DNA of 64,000 bases, taken from Bacillus sp. J37 (GTDB lineage: Bacteria; Bacillota; Bacilli; Bacillales; Bacillaceae). Below are positions 46,032-54,231 of the stretch, in pieces (the stretch's first letter is position 1; every line of letters begins with the position of its first letter). The notes beneath the pieces were generated by a model. The model was not told the origin of the DNA. It was given only the letters and a program-made list of their open reading frames with translations, and searched no databases. The position numbers and the translations under genes were made by a program. Location: NCBI RefSeq assembly GCF_000518865.1, contig NZ_JAEK01000001.1, positions 310,001-374,000 on the forward strand, in the 5' to 3' direction.

Positions 46032-46688
46032 GTGGAAATGAATCAATCGTGTTTATCATATGTGGCTTTAGGTGATTCCTTGACAGTCGGAGTTGGAGCA
46101 TCATTTTTAACACCCGGATTTGTCGGGCGCTATGCGAGATTAACTGAAAAAACTCTAGATAGACGTGTGATAACGAATATCTTTGCAAAATCGGGAATTG
46201 AAAGTGGTGGTGTACTGGATATTGTAAGCAGTGAACCACTGCATGACAAAATAAATCGTGCCAATATCATCACCATCACTGCCGGTGGAAATGATCTTAT
46301 CCAGGCAAGTAAAGACTTTATTGAATCACGTGATCAAACAGAAATTGCACAATCAGTCAAAGAGTGTCACAGCAATATGATGAAAATAATGGAGACAATT
46401 CATGAACTGAAAAAAGATTGTGGTGTACCATTTATCGTGTATTTACTGAATCTATACAATCCGTTACCACAAATCACATTGGCAGATAAGTGGGTTCGAT
46501 TGTTTAATCAACAGTTAAGCAGCTTTGATAACAAAAAAACAATTAGAGTTGTTGATATTTATACAGTATTTAAAGATAGGCAAGAAGAGCTTCTATCTGG
46601 AGATCGTATTCATCCAAATAGTTTGGGATATCAAGAGATGGCAAATACATTGGTTCAATTAGGCTATCCAAAAGAATTTAATGAATAA
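46032..46688 (+). CDS. SGNH/GDSL-family hydrolase
   Basis: Esterase/lipase-like hydrolase, 218 aa. Block I ALGDSLTVGVGAS (catalytic Ser), block III ITAGGNDLI and block V GDRIHPNSLGY (Asp-x-x-His) are intact. GTG 46032 is 7 nt after GAAGGAGG. No signal peptide is evident, so it is probably cytosolic. It sits between polY2 and yqjX, which are adjacent in B. subtilis, and overlaps the next frame's upstream extension. Confidence 0.87.
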   Translation: MEMNQSCLSYVALGDSLTVGVGASFLTPGFVGRYARLTEKTLDRRVITNIFAKSGIESGGVLDIVSSEPLHDKINRANIITITAGGNDLIQASKDFIESRDQTEIAQSVKECHSNMMKIMETIHELKKDCGVPFIVYLLNLYNPLPQITLADKWVRLFNQQLSSFDNKKTIRVVDIYTVFKDRQEELLSGDRIHPNSLGYQEMANTLVQLGYPKEFNE

Positions 46689-46713
46689 TAGTAGTGAAGG
46701 CAGGGTGAAAATC

Positions 46714-47046
46714 ATGATACGAGATAGAGGGAATATCAAATGGACATCGATGATGCTTCCCGAACATGTTAAATTGCTAAGAGACTGGTCTGAAGAAGAT
46801 ACGTATCAAGAAAAGCCGGAGCTTGATGAACAACAGTTAGAGCAGTTTAATGAAACAATTTGTATGGCGATGGAGGAGCATATGGAGCTTGTTTTTACTT
46901 ATTATAAAGATCATTTCTTTCATACATGCTTAGGGTATGTGCACTATATAGACTCCATTCGGCATATATTACGAATTGTTGATGAACAATCAGGAAATCA
47001 ACTTACATTACCTCTTCACGACATCATTGATGTTAAACAAAAATAA
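46714..47046 (+). CDS. yqjX: YolD-like protein
   Basis: YolD-family protein, 110 aa. Landmarks IRDRGNIKWTSMMLPEHVKLLR and a C-terminal GYVHYIDSIRHILRIVDEQS fold. YolD-like genes regularly accompany UvrX/YqjW Y-family polymerases and are thought to modulate them. ATG 46714 is preferred after CAGGGTGA. Probably part of the LexA-controlled transcript. Confidence 0.85.
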   Translation: MIRDRGNIKWTSMMLPEHVKLLRDWSEEDTYQEKPELDEQQLEQFNETICMAMEEHMELVFTYYKDHFFHTCLGYVHYIDSIRHILRIVDEQSGNQLTLPLHDIIDVKQK

Positions 47047-47085
47047 GAGGATGAATCCTTATGATCATCCTCTGACTCATTTTCT
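47047..47085 (+). terminator. Terminator after yqjX
   Basis: GAGGATGA/TCATCCTC stem with a 10-nt loop, weak T-tract (CTCATTTT). Confidence 0.65.
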
Positions 47086-47214
47086 CACCTAACATATTAC
47101 TTTTCAAAGACGTTTCCTCATTTAAAACACACAGTTCCCCATTGTAATAACAACTTCATAGTATAGAAAAAAAACCAGTACAAATAATAACAATGAAAGT
47201 GGGTGAGGAAGAAA

Positions 47215-48294
47215 TTGGGACCAATAAAATTTCCGTTATTAGTTTTTATGCTGATGCTGACAATAGGTTTATTTGCACATGTCCAAACCATCCCTGCTTT
47301 ATTATCTGTTACCGGGCGAGATGCTTGGCTGACAATCATCATTACGGTTGTACCAACAGTCATCTGGCTGTTCGGATTAAGCAAGTTGCTAAAATTAATG
47401 GAAAAAATGAGTGTGACGGAATGGAAGAGAACACTATCACCGGTAAAATACTATCTCCTTGTTAGTCCCCTTATTGTGTACCTATTCCTATCAGCGTATA
47501 TAACGACAAAAGATATTGTCATGTGGAGTCATATATCATACATTCCGGATATCAATTACGGCATAATCGTTGTTGCATTTTTGTTTTTATGCTTTATTGG
47601 GACAAGGTCAGGAGTTAAGTCTTTGGCGATATTAAGTGGGATTTTATTGCCGCTTGTTTCGGCATTAGGCTTCTTTGTTATGACCGTTAATGTAAAGAAA
47701 AAAGATTATGAACAATTATTACCACTTATTGAGCATGGGTGGTCCCCCGTATTTCAAGGTTTAATATATACATTACTTCCTATAGTGGAATTGTTTATTC
47801 TTTTGATTATACCTTCTATACATAAACACAAAATCGGGATTGGAAAACTATTCATAGTAGGGGGCATTATAATAGGACTAATGCTCGGACCAACGATTGG
47901 GGCAATAGCAGAATTCGGTCCATTGCAAGCCTCTGAATTTAGGTATCCGGCATTTGAACAGTGGAGAATTCTAACAATAGGTAATTATTTTTCACATGTG
48001 GATTTTTTTGCTATATATCAATGGCTTTCAGGGGGAGTACTTAGAACCAGCTTATACATTTTGTTAGCTAATCAACTGTTAGTTAGGAAAGAAAAAGGGA
48101 AATATTCCGTCATTATCTGGTATCTTTGTCTTGTTATATTTTGTTTATATCGAGTTGATCAGAATACATTTTATGAACTTCTTTACGTTTATTTTATGCC
48201 GATTGCATTAGGAGTATTAGTTATTCAAATAACAATCATATTTGTCTACTTGCATATTAAAAATCGAAAAAAGAAGATTGAGGAGGTAGGATAG
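47215..48294 (+). CDS. Germinant receptor B subunit (GerAB/spore permease family)
   Basis: Integral membrane protein of the APC-like spore germination family, about 359 aa with around ten hydrophobic helices, matching GerAB/GerKB. Characteristic segments: SVTGRDAWLTIIITVVPT and LPLIEHGWSPVFQGLIYTLL. TTG 47215 has GTGAGGAAG at good spacing; GTG 47203 is an alternative. It stands first in the operon, whereas most ger operons run A-B-C. The stop directly abuts the next start. Confidence 0.87.
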   Translation: MGPIKFPLLVFMLMLTIGLFAHVQTIPALLSVTGRDAWLTIIITVVPTVIWLFGLSKLLKLMEKMSVTEWKRTLSPVKYYLLVSPLIVYLFLSAYITTKDIVMWSHISYIPDINYGIIVVAFLFLCFIGTRSGVKSLAILSGILLPLVSALGFFVMTVNVKKKDYEQLLPLIEHGWSPVFQGLIYTLLPIVELFILLIIPSIHKHKIGIGKLFIVGGIIIGLMLGPTIGAIAEFGPLQASEFRYPAFEQWRILTIGNYFSHVDFFAIYQWLSGGVLRTSLYILLANQLLVRKEKGKYSVIIWYLCLVIFCLYRVDQNTFYELLYVYFMPIALGVLVIQITIIFVYLHIKNRKKKIEEVG

Positions 48295-49760
48295 TTGGAA
48301 AAAGTGCTTCAACACTCATTCATTGAGTATACAATGGCAGGAATGAAGCAGTTATTTTCTTCATCCTCTGATATCACCATTAAAACAATGGAAAAAGGTG
48401 ACAGTAAAGAAACGTTTCTATTAGTATACTGTGGACCATTAATTGACTCTGTATTTCTAGATGAAGTTGTTTTGCCAAAGGTAAATCAGTGTTTTATAGA
48501 GGAAACTTTAGAAAACATAAGCAGTTTGATTCAGGTACAAAAAAAGATAAAAAAGATATAACAAGTGAAGATCTGAGCAATTCTATTTTTTCGGGAAAGC
48601 TTATGATGACAACAAACGAAATTGATCTGATTTATTTTTATGATATAAGCAAAGTACCAACAAGGTCGCCTGATGAATCAGTAACAGAGGTTTCAGTCAG
48701 AGGACCAAAAGATGGATTTGTTGAAGAAATTAATGTAAATCTTGGACTAGTAAGGAAACGGTTAAAAACCTCTTCTTTTATTGTAGAAGAATACATTGTT
48801 GGCACGCGGTCACAAACAAAGGTAGCGCTTCTCTATATAAAAGACATAATAAATGTAGAGCTATTAAAGAATATTAAAGAGAAGTTAAACAAAATTGAAA
48901 CTGATGTTTTAACAGGCAGTTCACAAATGGAAGAGTTAATTGTTGATAAACAAGTTTTCTCTCTGTTCCCTTTGGTAAATCACACAGGAAGATCTGATTT
49001 TGTGGTAGATTCGCTAAATCAAGGAAGGTTTTCTCTATTAGTAGATGGAGCCCCAACAGCCTTAATTGCACCTGCAAATCTGGCCTTTTTAATAAAAACA
49101 TCTGAAGATCAGCATACAAGCTTTATCTTTGCATCTGTGGAAAGATTGCTCCGCGTAATAGGCTTGTTTATTACAGTCTTTTTACCCGGATTATTTACAG
49201 CGTTAACCACACATAATGTAGGTCAACTGCCATTACCACTATTGGCAACCATATCGGTTTCAAGAATAGGATTACCCTTTACATCATTTATTGAAGTTAT
49301 CCTTATGCTTGTGATGTTTGAGTTATTTAAAGAAGCAGGTGCCCGCCTTCCTAAGGGAGTAGGGCAAACAGTGGCTGTTTTGGGAGGGTTAATTATAGGG
49401 GATGCGGCCATTCGAGGAGGTATTACTTCTCCGACAATGCTCGTTGTAATAGGAGTGACGGCGATTTCAGGTTTTACTTTAGTCAATCAATCGTTATCTG
49501 GAAATCTTTTTGTTGTTCGTTTATATATTGTGGTGTTAAGTTTTTTTGCAGGTATATTCGGATTTATTATTGGTTTTATCTCGATTATCATGTATTTGTC
49601 AACAATCAGATCTTTCGGCTACCCGTATTTATCCTATTATCAAGATCTCACATGGAAAGACTTATTTTCAATCTTTCTGAAACTTCCAGAGGTAATAAAG
49701 GATAAGCGGGCCCCGGAATTGGACACAAATGATTCGACCAGACAAGGTGACAGGCAATGA
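48295..49760 (+). CDS. Germinant receptor A subunit, interrupted by a -1 frameshift
   Basis: GerA-family A subunit split over two frames. The first 88 codons (TTG 48295, AGGAGG 8 nt upstream) end at TAA 48559-48561. The -1 frame then continues to 49758-49760 with the full GerA domain: VSVRGPKDGFVEEINVNLGL, PLVNHTGRSDF, LLVDGAPTALIAP, then C-terminal membrane helices ending in a soluble tail. Joined length is about 487 aa, normal for the family. The break coincides with two A_AAA_AAG heptamers. It may be a decayed gene, a sequencing slip in a poly-A tract, or programmed frameshifting. Confidence 0.82.
48540..48555 (+). other. Tandem -1 slippery heptamers in gerA
   Basis: In the zero frame the mRNA reads CAA AAA AAG ATA AAA AAG ATA TAA. 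A_AAA_AAG, the dnaX-type slip sequence, therefore occurs at 48540-48546 and 48549-48555. A -1 slip at either one enters the frame that encodes the rest of the protein. I see no strong Shine-Dalgarno or stem-loop stimulator beside it. Confidence 0.7.
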
Positions 49761-50914
49761 AGAAGATAAGAGCATTATTTTTGGTTAGTTTGTTAGCGGT
49801 ATTAACAAGTTGTCATAATGTAAAGGAAATACATAATCAAGCCTATGCAGTAGGGATGGGGGTTGACTATGTAGAAGGTGAATATCATATAATCTTACAG
49901 TTCTTAGATTTTAGTAATGTAGCTAAAACAGATCAGCAAAAAAGTGCAGAACCGGTTCCAGTCTGGATGGCAAAGGGGAAAGGTAGAACAATAGAAACAG
50001 CATTAAATGATATATTTAATACAATTCAAATGAGAGTGAATTTTGAACAATTAAATTTGGTCTTGTTTGGAGAGAACATGATTGCCTCGACAAAGCAACT
50101 TGAAGAGGCTTTTAATACATTTACTTCGAGCTTTACCGTTCGTTTAACAGCCTGGAGTTATATAACAAAGGAAAAACTTGAGGATGTTTTTACGTCCTCG
50201 ATCATTTTTGATTTTCCTTTTTCATATTCAAGGCTAAACCAGCCGGATGAAGGCAGTAAACAAAGTGCAACCGTTCAAGCTATCTCACTAAGAGAATTTG
50301 TTATGCAATTAAACGAAAAAACGAAAACAACGATTGTTCCTTCAATTAAAATAAATAAAGATCTAATGATGAAGGAAAAGACAAAAGAACCAGCAGCAGT
50401 AATCGATGGTGCACATCTTTTCAAGGACAAAACATATAAGGGATGGCTTTCAATACAAGAATTAACAGGATTTATTTGGACGAACAACAACTCAGAAAGA
50501 TCTATTACTGAGTTTGAGCCGGAAAAGGGGAAGATTCTAGCTGTGGAATTGCTGGAACCCAATTTGAAGCTGATACCAGAAAAGGTAAAAGGAAGTTACA
50601 ATATTGAGGTCGATTTAACGGCATTAATAAAAGAAAGTGTCGACCAACATGTTACCCAAAATAATATAAAGAAAGAAATCGAAAACCTTATTAAAGAAGA
50701 AGTAGAAAAAACGTATAAAACAGCTAAAAAGTTAGGCGCAGATATTTTTCAACTAGAGGATCATGCATATCGATATCACTTGAAAGATTGGAGAAAATAT
50801 AAAGAAGAACAAAAAAACATATACCTTTCCGATGTTACTGTAAATGTCCAAACGTTATACAGTATTGATAAATACAAAAGTATAAAAATTGATGCAAACA
50901 CAAAGAGAGAATAA
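49757..50914 (+). CDS. Germinant receptor C subunit (GerAC lipoprotein)
   Basis: Ger(x)C family lipoprotein, 385 aa. Signal peptide with lipobox VLTSC near residue 19; AYAVGMGVDYVEGEYHIILQ is the family N-terminal signature; the C-terminal half has the VDLTALIKESVDQH helix-strand typical of GerAC domain III. It overlaps the A-subunit stop by 4 nt (ATGA). It anchors to the outer leaflet of the spore inner membrane. Confidence 0.9.
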   Translation: MKKIRALFLVSLLAVLTSCHNVKEIHNQAYAVGMGVDYVEGEYHIILQFLDFSNVAKTDQQKSAEPVPVWMAKGKGRTIETALNDIFNTIQMRVNFEQLNLVLFGENMIASTKQLEEAFNTFTSSFTVRLTAWSYITKEKLEDVFTSSIIFDFPFSYSRLNQPDEGSKQSATVQAISLREFVMQLNEKTKTTIVPSIKINKDLMMKEKTKEPAAVIDGAHLFKDKTYKGWLSIQELTGFIWTNNNSERSITEFEPEKGKILAVELLEPNLKLIPEKVKGSYNIEVDLTALIKESVDQHVTQNNIKKEIENLIKEEVEKTYKTAKKLGADIFQLEDHAYRYHLKDWRKYKEEQKNIYLSDVTVNVQTLYSIDKYKSIKIDANTKRE

Positions 50915-51000
50915 AATTGAATGATTATAACCTAATAACATGCAGAAAAAAACTCCATATGGTACACTAAGCTCAAAAGATGCAGTGAGGAGTTTTTATC

Positions 51001-51324
51001 ATGCAAGTAACATTCTCAAAAGAAGCGATAGAACAGTTAACACCAAAATTACATGACAATAAAGACAGGTTATTAAAATTAAAATACGATACAGATGGTT
51101 GCGGATGTGTAATGAGCGGGGTAACAGCGATGTGGCTAGTGGAGAAAGAGGACCATGGAGATGTAAAACTTGATACAAATCTCGTACCTCTATTAGTAGA
51201 AAAAAACAAAATGGTCTTTTTAGATGAACAACTAACCATTTCTTATAATGAAACAGCCAACAGCTTCATGTTAAAAAGTCCTTCACAAATTCTAAATCCA
51301 CGGATGAGTTTACTTGTAAAGTGA
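51001..51324 (+). CDS. yqkB: HesB/IscA-like protein YqkB
   Basis: Small protein of the Fe-S biogenesis (HesB/IscA-like) fold, 107 aa, starting MQVTFSKEAIEQL. Only a CxC-type site (DGCGCVMSGV) is present, without the C-terminal cysteine pair of canonical A-type carriers, so Fe-S delivery is not assured. Orthologue of B. subtilis YqkB by sequence and position. yqkC follows 12 nt later. Confidence 0.83.
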   Translation: MQVTFSKEAIEQLTPKLHDNKDRLLKLKYDTDGCGCVMSGVTAMWLVEKEDHGDVKLDTNLVPLLVEKNKMVFLDEQLTISYNETANSFMLKSPSQILNPRMSLLVK

Positions 51325-51336
51325 GGGATTGAATAA

Positions 51337-51579
51337 ATGAAGGATCGATTAAAGGCGATAAAAAATGTAGCATTAAACAAAACATGGGTGTCATTTTTAC
51401 ATGAAAACCACCCGTACAGTCTTCTCCATTGGTCAATAGGCGGAGTTCATGATGAAACAAAGGATGTATGGTTGCTTCAAGATGAAATGTCATTTGAAGC
51501 ACAAGAATTTCCGACAATTGATGAAGCTATTCATTGGATGGAAAAAAACATGGAAAATATTTCGGATGTTTTAGGTTAA
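51337..51579 (+). CDS. yqkC: YqkC-family protein (DUF2552)
   Basis: Conserved small protein of unknown function, 80 aa, with [12 protein letters not shown] and [20 protein letters not shown]. Position after yqkB equals B. subtilis yqkC. GTGAGGG-type ribosome binding site within the end of yqkB. No signal peptide or membrane segment. Confidence 0.78.
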   Translation: MKDRLKAIKNVALNKTWVSFLHENHPYSLLHWSIGGVHDETKDVWLLQDEMSFEAQEFPTIDEAIHWMEKNMENISDVLG

Positions 51580-51581
51580 AC

Positions 51582-51630
51582 AGAGGACGGCTCAAGAGTA
51601 ATAATACTTTTGAGTCATCCTCTGTTTTCT
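51582..51630. terminator. Bidirectional terminator between yqkC and yqkD
   Basis: AGAGGA...GAGTA pairs with TACTTTTGAG...TCCTCT through a long stem with few mismatches; T-tract TGTTTTCTTCTG on the plus strand. The right arm overlaps the yqkD 3' end. Confidence 0.82.
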
Positions 51631-52538
51631 TCTGTTACGCCTATATCTGCAAAAAATTCATCAATGACCTTAGAGTATTCCTCACGGTTTTCTGCATATG
51701 ACATAGCGTGAGAGCCTTTTTCAGCTATAAATAGTTTCTTGGCACCTTTCTTTTTCTCATAAAGTAATTTTGACATGTCTGAAGGTATGTAATCATCATC
51801 TTTACTGTGTATAAAAAGGATAGGGCTTTTGATGTTTGGAACAGCTTGTAGGGGTGAGACTCCTTTAATGGAGTAACGATCGCGAAGCTGAACAAACGGC
51901 TTTGCAATTGGCATAACTAAAACACTAGGTATGTTAAATTCAACCTTAAGTCGATACAATAGTTGCGCCTCGAGTTCGGAAAAAGGGCAGTCTGCGATGT
52001 AGAAGTCTGCACCGTCTTCAACCATTCCGGCATAAAGAAGTGTTGTAACAGCCCCCATGGATTCACCGTGAACACCTAAAAAAATGTTGTCTCCAACCTC
52101 TTTTTTTAACCAATCAACAACTGATTGAAGATCAAATTTTTCATAATGGCCGTAGCTGGTTGTTTTTCCGCCGCTTTCACCATGTCTGCGATGGTCATAA
52201 ATGAGAACATTCCAACCTTTTTGAAGGAATAAATTCATGTATTTGACAGAATTTAGCCGATTTACGGTAACACCATGACAAATAATCATATATTTGTTCG
52301 TAACATGGGGCTCAAAAACAGAACCTTTAATTGAATAACCAAATTGAGATTCAATCGAGAAATCTCTTCTATCAAGAGAGTCATAATCTTGTTGGTTAAA
52401 AAGTCCAAACTTACTATCACGATCAATAATGTCCTTATTGTCCTTCTTTTTGATAAACATCAGTTTATTTGTGAAGAAAAAGCCGACAATCAATATGTAG
52501 GATAGAAGAATAAGGAGTGGAATAAAAGCTTTTTTCAC
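51615..52538 (-). CDS. yqkD: Membrane-anchored alpha/beta hydrolase YqkD
   Basis: Alpha/beta hydrolase, 307 aa. One N-terminal membrane helix (IPLLILLSYILIVGFFF) followed by the hydrolase fold: CHGVTVN oxyanion region, nucleophile elbow VHGESMGAV, acid in HSKDDDYIP and histidine in KGSHAMSY. GTG 52538 is preferred, with GGAGGTAGCC just upstream. Substrate unknown. Confidence 0.86.
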   Translation of the reverse strand: MKKAFIPLLILLSYILIVGFFFTNKLMFIKKKDNKDIIDRDSKFGLFNQQDYDSLDRRDFSIESQFGYSIKGSVFEPHVTNKYMIICHGVTVNRLNSVKYMNLFLQKGWNVLIYDHRRHGESGGKTTSYGHYEKFDLQSVVDWLKKEVGDNIFLGVHGESMGAVTTLLYAGMVEDGADFYIADCPFSELEAQLLYRLKVEFNIPSVLVMPIAKPFVQLRDRYSIKGVSPLQAVPNIKSPILFIHSKDDDYIPSDMSKLLYEKKKGAKKLFIAEKGSHAMSYAENREEYSKVIDEFFADIGVTEENRG

Positions 52539-52639
52539 TTGGCTACCTCCTTGAATGAGCATTATCTTTATTGTACATGAACGATGAGGCTATATCCAAG
52601 TAGCATCATAACTAAAAGCACGATTTTACTGACAGGAAT

Positions 52640-52671
52640 AGAATAAGAAAAGACAAGCAAGGTTGCCTGTC
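52640..52671 (-). terminator. Terminator after the spore-peptide-like gene
   Basis: Minus strand: GACAGGCAA/TTGCTTGTC stem, 2-nt loop, followed by TTTTCTTATT. Confidence 0.72.
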
Positions 52672-52678
52672 TTCTTAA

Positions 52679-52798
52679 TTATTGAGGAGAATTTTGTCTT
52701 TTTGTTGGGTGAATCGCTTTTTCCATCTCCTCAGCTGCCATTTTATTATTGGTTGTGTCAGCATTCGGCTTCCCTTTTTGTCCACGCTGTTTTACCAT
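52679..52798 (-). CDS. Putative small spore-associated protein (39 aa)
   Basis: A 39-codon minus-strand gene with product starting MVKQRGQKGKPNADTTNNKM and ending TKRQNSPQ. It is highly hydrophilic, rich in Lys/Gln/Asn and lacks Cys and aromatic residues, a composition like minor small acid-soluble spore proteins. AGGAGAG precedes the ATG, a SigG-like promoter lies upstream, and a terminator follows. I cannot assign it to a named Ssp family with certainty. Confidence 0.68.
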   Translation of the reverse strand: MVKQRGQKGKPNADTTNNKMAAEEMEKAIHPTKRQNSPQ

Positions 52799-52821
52799 TA
52801 AAATCTCTCCTTTCTCCATCT

Positions 52822-52852
52822 TAAAATGTCATATTGCATCAAAAATTATACA
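52822..52852 (-). promoter_or_regulatory. SigG-like forespore promoter
   Basis: On the minus strand -35 TGTATA (plus 52847-52852), 18-nt spacer, -10 CATTTTA (plus 52822-52828). The -10 fits CATNHTA and the spacing is ideal for SigG/SigF; the -35 differs from TGMATA by one base. Confidence 0.55.
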
Positions 52853-52876
52853 AATGACGAACACAAGAAAATATAC

Positions 52877-52906
52877 TTGAATCCCCATGAATATATTTAC
52901 TATAAT
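52877..52906 (+). promoter_or_regulatory. SigA promoter of yqkE
   Basis: -35 TTGAAT, 18-nt spacer, perfect -10 TATAAT; start near 52913, just upstream of AAGAGGAGG. Confidence 0.6.
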
Positions 52907-52941
52907 TTGATAAAGGCAGTCGGTAAGAGGAGGCAACTAAG

Positions 52942-53175
52942 ATGAAAAGATCAAAGGAAAGCAAGGACAATCAAGCAGTCTCATTATCAGATCACTTAAA
53001 CAGTGATTTATTAGAGCAGCTAAAGTCTGTTAAAAAGAATTTATCAAAGGAGCAAGAAGAGAAAAAGGCGGCTCTTGAACAGCAAAGAATAGCAGAGAGA
53101 AAACAACGAGAAAAAAATAAAAGCTTTGAAGAGCTCTTAAATGAAAGTTCTTTAACTTGGAAGGATTTTAAATAG
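52942..53175 (+). CDS. yqkE: YqkE-family coiled-coil protein
   Basis: Small protein of unknown function (DUF3886-like), 77 aa, dominated by a charged Lys/Glu/Gln helix that is a probable coiled coil, with a conserved C-terminal SFEELLNESSLTWKDFK. GAGGAGG precedes the ATG. Single gene with its own terminator. Confidence 0.78.
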   Translation: MKRSKESKDNQAVSLSDHLNSDLLEQLKSVKKNLSKEQEEKKAALEQQRIAERKQREKNKSFEELLNESSLTWKDFK

Positions 53176-53183
53176 ACCATAAT

Positions 53184-53210
53184 AAAGCGGAGCATATTGC
53201 TCCGCTTTTA
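53184..53210. terminator. Bidirectional terminator between yqkE and yqkF
   Basis: AAAGCGGAGC/GCTCCGCTTT perfect 10-bp stem with a 5-nt loop, A/T-rich on both sides. Confidence 0.88.
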
Positions 53211-53223
53211 ATATAAATAAATT

Positions 53224-54132
53224 CTAGCGATGTTGCTCATATTTTTCACATTTAGTAAGATCTTGAAGCTGATGATAAACTTGAGGAGATAGTCTTTCTG
53301 CAGATCCGGCATTCACATTTTCTATTAATTGTTGTACCTTACTAGCCCCGGGGATAACTGCGCCTACTACCTCATCAAATAAGCAATATTGCAGGGCTAA
53401 CCCGGTCATTGAATGGGTTGGATCCACAGCCTCGAGTTTAGATAAAACCTGTATAAGTTCTTCTTTTGAATAGGATAAGTAACTTTCTGATTTCAGTTTT
53501 TCTTCAAGGGGCTTTTCGGTTAGAAGACCTTTTGCCAGAGGACCGCGTGCAATCACACTGACATTATGTTCTTTTAAGAGCGAAAACCATTCCTCTGGTC
53601 TGCGGTCTAACAGGCTATATTGCATCATGATAGAAACAATATTGGACTTTTTTAAGTATTCTTTAATGACATTCGGACGAATAGAAGAAATACCATAGTA
53701 ACGAATGACACCTTCTTGTTTTAATTCCTCAAAGGCTTCGATTGTTTCATCAATATGATCTTCAATCATCCCGCCATGTAGTTGATACAGATCGATATAG
53801 TCTGTTTGAAGACGGTGCAGACTGCTTTTGACTGCTTGTTTAATATAGGCTTTTGAAGGATCCCACGTCCATCCGGATCGATCCTCTTTCCAACGGTTAC
53901 CAACTTTTGTTGCTAAAATGATGTCATGCCTACGATTTTTAATGGCTTTACCAACTAGCTCCTCGTTCACACCTGCATCATATAAATCTGCTGTATCGAA
54001 ATAGTTAATACCCAAGTCAATCGCTTGGTCAATTAGTGAATGTGCATGCTGTTCTTCCGTACCAAGTGACATGCAGCCAAGTCCGACTTCACTAACAAAT
54101 AAATCTGAATGTCCGAGTTGTCTTTTTTGCAA
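53224..54132 (-). CDS. yqkF: Aldo/keto reductase YqkF
   Basis: NADPH-dependent aldo-keto reductase of the YqkF/YhdN group, 302 aa. Catalytic tetrad pieces: FDTADLYDAG (Asp, Tyr), LATKVGNRW (Lys) and LYQLHG (His). A TTG at 54132 is favoured because AAGGAG lies 8 nt upstream; GTG 54141 lies inside that site. An inverted repeat sits in its promoter region. Confidence 0.9.
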   Translation of the reverse strand: MQKRQLGHSDLFVSEVGLGCMSLGTEEQHAHSLIDQAIDLGINYFDTADLYDAGVNEELVGKAIKNRRHDIILATKVGNRWKEDRSGWTWDPSKAYIKQAVKSSLHRLQTDYIDLYQLHGGMIEDHIDETIEAFEELKQEGVIRYYGISSIRPNVIKEYLKKSNIVSIMMQYSLLDRRPEEWFSLLKEHNVSVIARGPLAKGLLTEKPLEEKLKSESYLSYSKEELIQVLSKLEAVDPTHSMTGLALQYCLFDEVVGAVIPGASKVQQLIENVNAGSAERLSPQVYHQLQDLTKCEKYEQHR

Positions 54133-54185
54133 AAATACCACTCCTTAAATTTGAGTATTCTTATCATCGAGAGTAGTATAAAGCG

Positions 54186-54208
54186 TACCAAAGGTCAACT
54201 GTTTGGTA
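54186..54208. promoter_or_regulatory. Operator-like inverted repeat upstream of yqkF
   Basis: TACCAAA (54186-54192) and TTTGGTA (54202-54208) are perfect complements separated by 9 bp. The spacer carries a TTGACC on the minus strand, a possible -35 for yqkF. Confidence 0.45.
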
Positions 54209-54231
54209 TTTGATAGGTATTTAAGGCATGC

